A program made the translations under genes and the position numbers. Below, piece by piece: positions 5,501-9,871 of a stretch of 9,871 nt of DNA. Source of the stretch: an uncultured Collinsella sp. (GTDB taxonomy: Bacteria > Actinomycetota > Coriobacteriia > Coriobacteriales > Coriobacteriaceae). Position 1 is the first letter of the stretch; each line of letters starts with the position of its first letter. Where the stretch lies: contig CAAFEY010000054.1 of NCBI GenBank assembly GCA_900761995.1, forward strand, positions 1-9,871. Direction: 5' to 3'. Below the pieces are notes generated by a model that saw only the letters and a list, made by a program, of their open reading frames with translations, was not told the DNA's origin and did no database searches.

Positions 5501-6877
5501 ATGGCAGAAGAAGTAACCGCTGCCGTGGAGGAGGAGCGCGAGCTCGCCTCCCAACCGATTCCCGGTCTGGTGCGTAAGTACACCATCGTCACCGGCCAGG
5601 GCATGCTCGCCCAGATCATCATGGTGGTCCTTGAGGGCCTCGTGATGGGTTGGGGCCTAGGTGCCCACGGCCTGGCCTGTGTCTCGATCATTATGTCGGT
5701 CGAGTACATCAACCTGGCCTTTGGCAACCTGTTTGGCACCGGCGTGCCCGCCGTGGTGGGCAACCTTTTGGGTGCCGGCGACATCAAGGGCGCAAGCAAG
5801 GCTTTTAGCCAGGGCTTTTGGCTCACCACGATCGTGAGTGTGCTGCTTGCTGTGGTGATGGCAGTGTTTACCGAGCCCATCTGCACATTCTTTGGCGCCA
5901 CGCCCGACATCATGGCCGATACCGTTGCCGGCGTGCGCACCTTCGCCGTGCTGCTGCCGCTCACGGTCATTGGCCAGATGATCACCGCTGTGATGCGTGT
6001 GGACGAGAAGGTTCAGATCCAGGCCAACCTCATGACCGTTTCGGCCATCGTCGCCATCTGTTGGCTCGCGCTTTCCACGTTTGTGCTCAAGTTTGGCGTT
6101 ATGGGCGCCGGCGTGTACTACGGGCTTTCCATCGGTATCTGGGCCATCGGTATCTTCTGGTTCATCGGGGGCAAAAAGTCCCAGCTCCAGATTAGCCTGG
6201 CCGACCTTAAGCTCGACCTCGCCATCTGCGGCCAGATCTTCAAGATCGGCTTCCCGTTCTTCCTGGTCCAGGGTGCGACCTTTATCTTTAATACCGTTGC
6301 CAACTCGCTTTTGGGTTCGCTCGGCGGCGACATGGGCTCGCTCTACATCGCAGCCTTTGGCGTGATCAACGGCTACATCCTCTACATTACCATGATGGTT
6401 GCCCAGTGCTTCTCCTACGGTCTGCAGCCCATCGCTGCCTTCAACGCCGGCGCAAAGGCTTGGGCACGCCTTAAGGAGACGCTCTCCTGCACGCTTAAGT
6501 ACCAGGTTGTGACGCTGGCGCTGGTCACCGTCGCGCTCTGGCTTGCCGCCACCCCGGTGTGCGCCTTCTTTGCCGGCAGCGATCCTGCGCTCGTTGAGGT
6601 TGCCGCCAACGCCACGCGTACTGTCATCCTGGCTGTTGCCCTGGGCTATCTTGCCATGACCATGTCGATGTATTTCCAGGCGGTCGAGAAGGTGGGTGTC
6701 GCCACGTTTACGGGCCTGCTTCGCTATGTGATCTGCTCGGTGCCGCTTATGTACCTCCTCGGCAACATGATGGGTGTCGAGGGCGTGTGGATCGCCCTGG
6801 TGGTGGCCGATGCCATTACTGGCATCATCTCCATTGCGCTCGCCGCGCACGAGTCCAAGCGCCTTGCCACGCTCTAG
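5501..6877 (+). CDS. MATE family efflux transporter
   Basis: A 458-aa integral membrane protein. The start at ATG 5501 is chosen because AAGGGGAG (5489-5496 region) lies 4-5 bases upstream; an in-frame ATG at 5423 has no ribosome site and would place that Shine-Dalgarno inside the gene. The length fits the family (about 450 aa, 12 helices in two homologous halves). Diagnostic stretches are GNLLGAGDIKGASKAFSQG in the N-half and GLQPIAAFNAGAKAWARLK in the C-half, the latter typical of the MepA-like branch. MATE proteins export organic cations or drugs in exchange for Na+ or H+ at the cytoplasmic membrane. The preceding amidohydrolase gene suggests export of its substrate or product. The acidic, soluble N-terminal tail (residues 2-16) is slightly unusual. 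The specific substrate is not predictable. Confidence 0.92.
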   Translation: MAEEVTAAVEEERELASQPIPGLVRKYTIVTGQGMLAQIIMVVLEGLVMGWGLGAHGLACVSIIMSVEYINLAFGNLFGTGVPAVVGNLLGAGDIKGASKAFSQGFWLTTIVSVLLAVVMAVFTEPICTFFGATPDIMADTVAGVRTFAVLLPLTVIGQMITAVMRVDEKVQIQANLMTVSAIVAICWLALSTFVLKFGVMGAGVYYGLSIGIWAIGIFWFIGGKKSQLQISLADLKLDLAICGQIFKIGFPFFLVQGATFIFNTVANSLLGSLGGDMGSLYIAAFGVINGYILYITMMVAQCFSYGLQPIAAFNAGAKAWARLKETLSCTLKYQVVTLALVTVALWLAATPVCAFFAGSDPALVEVAANATRTVILAVALGYLAMTMSMYFQAVEKVGVATFTGLLRYVICSVPLMYLLGNMMGVEGVWIALVVADAITGIISIALAAHESKRLATL

Positions 6878-6925
6878 GCTCGGACATGGCTGGCGTACGA
6901 TAGTCGAACAAGTTAACTCGCCTGC

Positions 6926-6966
6926 AAGCCACCACAATGGGGACAGCCCCCATTGTGGTGGCTTTT
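6926..6966 (+). terminator. Strong intrinsic terminator of the amidohydrolase/MATE unit
   Basis: A perfect 17-bp stem (6926-6942 with 6948-6964) has a 5-nt loop (acagc) and ends in TTTT at 6963-6966. It lies 48 bases after the MATE stop. Because the A-rich 5' edge is short, termination is mainly on the plus strand. Confidence 0.85.
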
Positions 6967-7007
6967 GTTATTTAGGGTCTGAGATTTCGGCTCTATAAAT
7001 AATGCTT

Positions 7008-7035
7008 TTGAACTGGGTTACTATAAGATTATGGT
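7008..7035 (+). promoter_or_regulatory. Possible promoter of the ATPase gene
   Basis: TTGAAC (7008-7013) and TATGGT (7030-7035) are separated by 16 bases in an AT-rich stretch. Each matches the sigma-70 consensus at four of six positions. The -10 box falls inside the first of the three iteron-like repeats, so a repressor bound there would block transcription. Confidence 0.3.
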
Positions 7036-7080
7036 AAACGCTACTATAAGATTATGGAGAATGAAACTATTCGATTATGG
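7020..7080. repeat. Three iteron-like direct repeats, 23-bp period
   Basis: actataagattatgg occurs at 7020-7034 and 7043-7057, exactly identical, and as actattcgattatgg at 7066-7080. The period is 23 bp in both steps. Each core contains ataa-ga-ttat, a small dyad, except in the third copy. The 8-bp spacers are taaacgct, agaatgaa and, after copy three, taacagcg. Because 23 is not a multiple of three, the repeat is not conserved at the peptide level, which argues for DNA-site function. The array ends 25 bp before the ATPase start and is probably its operator. Confidence 0.7.
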
Positions 7081-7105
7081 TAACAGCGTAATAAGGGGCG
7101 TTGAT

Positions 7106-8275
7106 ATGGCTGAGTTCATTAACAGGGATTTGCATGAGTTGCTCATTCGCATGGCAGGCTGGTTTCCTGTTGTGTCGTTGACAGGGCCTAGGCAGAGTGG
7201 TAAGTCTACGCTGGTTCGGCATGCCTTTCCCGACTATTCCTACGTCACGCTTGAGGACCCTCAAACGAGGCGCGCGGCCTTGGAGGATCCGGTGAGTTTT
7301 ATCCGCAACCGAAAGGGCGGACTCATCATCGATGAGGCGCAATACGCGCCGGATTTGTTTTCAATGATCCAGGTTGTTTCGGATGAGCGGGGAGACGCCG
7401 GTCAATACATCCTTACAGGCTCGCAAAACTTTTTGATGATGAAAAGCATCGGGCAGTCTCTTGCCGGGCGAGTCGGGATCTTAAAATTGCTGCCATTATC
7501 GTTTCGAGAAGCGGAGAGGGGCCAGCAGGGGCAGCTGGAAGTGGATTTGTTCGCGCTCGAAGGGGGATACCCTCGCCTGCGTTCCGCCGGAATGCCGTCC
7601 TCGGTTTATTTCCCCAGCTATATCGATACCTATGTTGAGCGCGATGTTGTGGGCTTGCTTGATGTGCGCAATAAGGCGGAGTTTCATAAGTTTCTGTCCA
7701 TAATTGCTCAGAGCGTCGGTGCCCTCATCAATATATCCTCGCTTTCTCGAGATACGGGCGTGAGCGTATCGACCATTAAAAGCTGGTTGTCCATCCTGGA
7801 GCAGAGCTACCTGACGTTTTCGCTGCAGCCCTATTATGCAAATGCCAAGAAGCGTCTAACTAAAACGCCCAAGCTCTATTTTTACGACACGGGGCTGCTC
7901 TGCTACTTGCTCAAAATTGGATCACTGGAGCAACTATTGGAGAGCCCTTATCTGGGGGCCGTTTTCGAAAACCTCATCGTTTCCGAAACGGCGAAGAGCC
8001 ATCTCAACGTGGGCGAGAATCCCGAGCTGTATTTCTATAGGGACGACAGCAAGCGTGAAATCGATTTGCTCGACTGTACAAACTCAGGGAGTCCCAAGGC
8101 TATCGAAATAAAATCATCCAGAACGTATCACGATAAGTACGCCCGCCATCTACAGACTGTATGCGATGAGATCGACATTGCAAAAGATGCGCGCTATGTT
8201 GTGGCCCGCGTGGACTCAACGTATGAGTCGAAAGACTGTAGTGTGGTTTCGGCGCGTGATTGGCTTTTACGATAA
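7106..8275 (+). CDS. AAA ATPase with DUF4143 C-terminal domain
   Basis: A 389-aa protein starting at ATG 7106, with AAGGGG about 7 bases upstream. An in-frame ATG at 7031 would add 25 residues encoded by the iteron repeats and is rejected. It has Walker A GPRQSGKST (27-35), Walker B LIIDEAQ (73-79), a sensor-like LTGSQN (103-108), a winged-helix-like segment around 205-240 (ISSLSRDTGVSVSTIKSWL) and a C-terminal DUF4143 part. The latter contains FENLIVSE (287-294), REID (317-320) and IEIKSS (333-338), a spacing like PD-(D/E)XK nuclease folds. This combination is the COG1373 family, usually found as solitary, often mobile genes of unknown role. It is AT-richer than its neighbours and flanked by terminators on both sides, so it looks like an independent, possibly acquired unit. 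Confidence 0.9.
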   Translation: MAEFINRDLHELLIRMAGWFPVVSLTGPRQSGKSTLVRHAFPDYSYVTLEDPQTRRAALEDPVSFIRNRKGGLIIDEAQYAPDLFSMIQVVSDERGDAGQYILTGSQNFLMMKSIGQSLAGRVGILKLLPLSFREAERGQQGQLEVDLFALEGGYPRLRSAGMPSSVYFPSYIDTYVERDVVGLLDVRNKAEFHKFLSIIAQSVGALINISSLSRDTGVSVSTIKSWLSILEQSYLTFSLQPYYANAKKRLTKTPKLYFYDTGLLCYLLKIGSLEQLLESPYLGAVFENLIVSETAKSHLNVGENPELYFYRDDSKREIDLLDCTNSGSPKAIEIKSSRTYHDKYARHLQTVCDEIDIAKDARYVVARVDSTYESKDCSVVSARDWLLR

Positions 8276-8297
8276 CAAGCTCGGCGCATTAACAACA

Positions 8298-8335
8298 GCC
8301 GCGAAGGGAACCGGCCCCTTTTGCGGCGGTTTTTT
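8298..8335 (+). terminator. Terminator of the ATPase gene
   Basis: gccgc (8298-8302) pairs with gcggc (8323-8327), and aaggg (8304-8308) pairs with the cccttt stretch (8316-8321). A T-run from 8330 to 8335 follows closely. It lies 22 bases after the ATPase stop. Confidence 0.8.
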
Positions 8336-8358
8336 GCCTATCTGGTGCGTCTTAGATG

Positions 8359-8486
8359 CAAGTGAGTAGACTTATTTGGATATGCCGAGCACATCGCGAC
8401 AAATGCTCAATAAAACCGCAGGTCAGAGCTGTGGCGTTTTGGGGCGTGCTTGACCTCCTGCAAAAAGCCTACTCACTTGGTTTTTT
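8359..8486 (+). other. Element with 11-bp inverted ends; three-helix RNA fold with T-run
   Basis: caagtgagtag (8359-8369) is the exact inverse complement of ctactcacttg (8469-8479), and pairing continues inward with mismatches (ctt 8371-8373/aag 8465-8467; tt/aa 8375-8376/8462-8463). Inside are gagca/tgctc (8387-8391/8404-8408) and aggtca/tgacct (8420-8425/8451-8456). T6 follows at 8481-8486. It could be a three-way-junction RNA ending in its own terminator, or a miniature repeat element with terminal inverted repeats. No ORF is present. I have the impression it may recur between genes in related genomes, but cannot test that here. Confidence 0.45.
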
Positions 8487-8497
8487 CTGTTAGAAGA

Positions 8498-8530
8498 CCG
8501 CCGCGAGGGAAGGCAGCTCCCTCGCGGCGG
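8498..8530. repeat. Perfect 13-bp GC-rich hairpin
   Basis: ccgccgcgaggga (8498-8510) pairs without mismatch with 8518-8530 around a 7-nt loop (aggcagc). No T-run follows on either strand. It sits directly after the element ending at 8486. It may be a transcription-pausing or terminator-like stem, or a DNA cruciform. Confidence 0.6.
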
Positions 8531-8546
8531 CTGACATTTGCCCAGA

Positions 8547-8570
8547 TAAAACCTGCCAAAATAAACCTGT
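8547..8570. promoter_or_regulatory. Tandem AAACCTG motif
   Basis: taaaacctgc (8547-8556) and taaacctgt (8562-8570) repeat AAACCTG with a 14-bp shift. The motif resembles the taaacctgc pair at 3552-3581. It may be a binding site of a common regulator, or chance; no gene starts nearby on the plus strand, which weakens an operator role. Confidence 0.25.
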
Positions 8571-8614
8571 CTACTCTTTGAGCCAGAGCCGACACTAATT
8601 CAAATGGCGAAATC

Positions 8615-8649
8615 AAAGGGCGTTCTCTGCATGGAGGGCGCCCTTTTTT
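8615..8649. terminator. Terminator between convergent transcripts
   Basis: aaagggcg (8615-8622) pairs with cgcccttt (8639-8646), with an inner ctc/gag stem (8625-8627/8634-8636). On the plus strand it ends in T6 (8644-8649). On the minus strand it begins directly behind the LuxR stop codon (8648-8650) and is followed by gattt, a weaker tail. It therefore probably ends the minus-strand LuxR transcript and blocks plus-strand read-through. Confidence 0.7.
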
Positions 8650-9451
8650 ATCGCGGGATGTTTTGCGTGGCAGTCATGAGGCCCAGGCGGTTGCTGACGC
8701 CGAGCTTGCGATAGATGGCGTTGACATGCTTCTTGACGGTTGACTCGCTTATGAATAGCTCGTTTGCCATCTGTTTGTTCGTTTTGCCGTCGAGCATGAG
8801 CCGCATGACTTCGGCTTCGCGCGGTTGGATATTGTGTTCTGTAATGAAAGCATTTAGCTGGTTTGTGTCTTCTGTCTGGGTGAGTTTAATGCCCCGAGGA
8901 TAGAGGTTGGCGAGCGCGATGCTCGCGTGCCGAGCGACTTCGAGCAGGATTGCGAGCTCGGTGTCGGTGAAGTCTCCGGCCGTGCGTTCACGAAACAGGG
9001 TGATGCTTCCTAGCGGGCTGTCGTTGTGCGCGAGCGTGGCCGTACAGCCAAAGTAGACGCCCTGCGGTTCCATCCATTTGCGATAGATGGGCGTGGCATC
9101 GCGTCGCTCGACGTCGACGAGGTCGAGGTCGCGGTAGACGCCGACCTTATGTAAGTCAAAGCTCCATGTTGTATAGTCCATCGCGGCGTAGCGGTTGTAG
9201 TAGTCGCTCAGTGCGCGGTCGTCCATTCCGCTGCTTGCGGGGTGGACGTAGCGTGGGGCATCACTGCCCGCCGCCTCGATCAGGTCGAACATGGCGATCC
9301 GATGGGGCACGAGCCCTGTCGTTCCCTCGAGGGTCTCCTTTTGCAGCTTATCGACACCGTGTGATGCGTGGATTGCAAGCGCGAGCTCGTTGAGAGCAGT
9401 CCAGGTCGTACTGTCCAACTCAATAGTCTGCTGTTTATTGCATGGGGGCAT
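8648..9451 (-). CDS. LuxR-type regulator with GAF-like sensor domain
   Basis: A 267-aa soluble protein. ATG 9451 (complement) is preferred because AAAGGA lies about 7 bases upstream; the earlier ATG at 9487 has no Shine-Dalgarno. Residues ~25-185 look like a GAF-type ligand domain, ending in PLGSITLFRE, FTDTELAILLEVARHASIALANL, a common GAF C-terminal pattern. Residues 208-258 are a LuxR/GerE helix-turn-helix (QPREAEVMRLMLDGKTNKQMANELF, then SESTVKKHVNAIYRKLGVSNR). It has no membrane segment, unlike the other LuxR protein in the window. It is divergent from the aguA gene that starts at 9630, sharing a 178-bp region with dyads, so it is the natural candidate regulator of that gene and possibly of itself. 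Its ligand could be agmatine or a related metabolite, but nothing in the sequence proves that. Confidence 0.87.
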   Translation of the reverse strand: MPPCNKQQTIELDSTTWTALNELALAIHASHGVDKLQKETLEGTTGLVPHRIAMFDLIEAAGSDAPRYVHPASSGMDDRALSDYYNRYAAMDYTTWSFDLHKVGVYRDLDLVDVERRDATPIYRKWMEPQGVYFGCTATLAHNDSPLGSITLFRERTAGDFTDTELAILLEVARHASIALANLYPRGIKLTQTEDTNQLNAFITEHNIQPREAEVMRLMLDGKTNKQMANELFISESTVKKHVNAIYRKLGVSNRLGLMTATQNIPR

Positions 9452-9513
9452 AGGGCATCCTTTCCATTGTGGAACCCAGTATGTCATGTTCTCGGCCTGA
9501 ATAGAACTTTAGG

Positions 9514-9542
9514 TCAGCGAATGGTATACCGTCGGTCGCTGA
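9514..9542. promoter_or_regulatory. Nested dyad in the divergent LuxR/aguA promoter region
   Basis: tcagcga (9514-9520) and tcgctga (9536-9542) are 7-bp inverted arms. Between them lies a perfect 8-bp palindrome, ggtatacc (9523-9530). Position between the LuxR gene and aguA suggests an operator. The outer dyad and the inner palindrome are not exactly co-centred. Confidence 0.45.
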
Positions 9543-9555
9543 AAGGGGCTCGAGG

Positions 9556-9616
9556 GACCATTGAGAACATCTCGGTGCGGCCGCATCATGGTCTCGTCAA
9601 GCAAAAGCACCGAGAT
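9556..9616 (+). promoter_or_regulatory. Alternative-pairing leader before the second aguA gene
   Basis: atctcggtgc (9569-9578) is perfectly complementary to gcaccgagat (9607-9616), ending two bases before the AGGAG ribosome site (9619-9623). A second pairing, gaccat (9556-9561) with atggtc (9588-9593), interleaves with it, so the two are either exclusive or form a pseudoknot. gagaacat (9563-9570) also mirrors atgttctc at 9486-9493. Depending on the transcription start this could control ribosome access or be a DNA operator. Confidence 0.4.
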
Positions 9617-9629
9617 TTAGGAGCTTGAA

Positions 9630-9871
9630 ATGAAGACCATCTACGAGAGTGAGTCCACACCTAAGAAGGACGGGTTCTATATGCCCGGCGAGTACGAGGA
9701 GCAGGAGCGCACTTGGATTTTGTGGCCGCACCGCTCGGATGTGTGGCGCTGTGGTGCCAAGCCGGCGCAAAAGGTCTTTACCGAGATTATTAAGACCGTT
9801 GCACGTTTTCAGCCCATCACTGTGGGCGTCAACACTGAAGACTTCCCCGCGGTGTGTGAGATCTTCGACGG
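9630..9871 (+). CDS. aguA: Agmatine deiminase, N-terminal part (partial)
   Basis: An ATG at 9630 follows AGGAG (9619-9623) at a 6-nt spacing. The first 80 codons read to the window edge and are open. They include FYMPGEYEEQERTWILWPHR, SDVWRCGAKPAQKVF and TVGVNTEDFP, the conserved N-terminal features of agmatine deiminase (family pattern MPAE-E-HE-TWMAWP ... W-GAKPAQ). The protein would convert agmatine to N-carbamoylputrescine in the cytoplasm. It is the second aguA-type gene in this locus, on the same strand as the first and about 9.5 kb downstream of it. It is divergent from a GAF-LuxR regulator. The catalytic Cys lies beyond the window, so completeness cannot be judged. Confidence 0.92.
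   Translation, partial: MKTIYESESTPKKDGFYMPGEYEEQERTWILWPHRSDVWRCGAKPAQKVFTEIIKTVARFQPITVGVNTEDFPAVCEIFD

Noticed and set aside
5657..6937. 426-aa open frame on the minus strand
   Set aside because: Antisense to the MATE gene; the predicted product is an unnatural His/Asp/Gly-rich string with no hydrophobic core.
7020..7080. CRISPR array
   Set aside because: Only three 15-bp repeats with 8-bp spacers; too short in both, and no cas genes.
7031..7105. N-terminal extension of the ATPase from ATG 7031
   Set aside because: The added 25 residues are encoded by the iteron repeats, there is no ribosome site before 7031, and a good one precedes 7106.
9452..9487. Longer LuxR start at 9487
   Set aside because: No Shine-Dalgarno before it, whereas AAAGGA precedes the ATG at 9451.

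Overview
The window looks like part of a gut Coriobacteriia chromosome, most probably Collinsella or a close relative. This is inference from the GC-rich coding sequence, strong AGGAGG-type ribosome binding sites, the gene content and the abundance of LuxR-type regulators. No rRNA, tRNA or CRISPR array is visible.

Layout. (1) Positions 1-165 are the 3' end of an agmatine deiminase gene (aguA family) with its catalytic-Cys motif. (2) Positions 166-711 form a 546-nt gap packed with hairpins: a long rod, three terminator-like stems, a 17-bp inverted repeat and an Arg-rich upstream ORF whose coding sequence contains an attenuator-like hairpin just before the next gene. (3) Positions 712-2121 encode an APC-superfamily permease that resembles agmatine/putrescine antiporters (AguD-like). 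(4) A small minus-strand ORF (2157-2348) diverges from a membrane-bound LuxR-type regulator (2477-3469). The regulator's architecture resembles AguR, the agmatine-responsive regulator of lactic acid bacteria. (5) After a 315-nt structured leader comes a two-gene unit: a YtcJ-type amidohydrolase (3785-5413) and a MATE efflux protein (5501-6877), closed by a perfect 17-bp terminator. (6) A stand-alone AAA ATPase/DUF4143 gene (7106-8275) is preceded by three iteron-like repeats with a 23-bp period. (7) A 372-nt noncoding stretch holds a 120-bp element with 11-bp inverted ends, a 13-bp GC hairpin and terminators. (8) A minus-strand LuxR regulator with a GAF-like domain (8648-9451) diverges from a second agmatine deiminase gene that starts at 9630 and runs off the window. 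The divergent region carries nested dyads.

How the parts may work together. Agmatine deiminase makes N-carbamoylputrescine and ammonia, and the AguD-like permease would exchange agmatine for putrescine. The two LuxR proteins are candidate regulators of the two aguA copies and the permease. The amidohydrolase and MATE pair may process and export a related small molecule, but its substrate cannot be read from sequence. The ATPase gene looks like an unrelated insertion. The most interesting unexplained signals are the RNA structure and upstream ORF before the permease, the leader of the amidohydrolase gene, the 23-bp iterons, and the 8359-8486 element.
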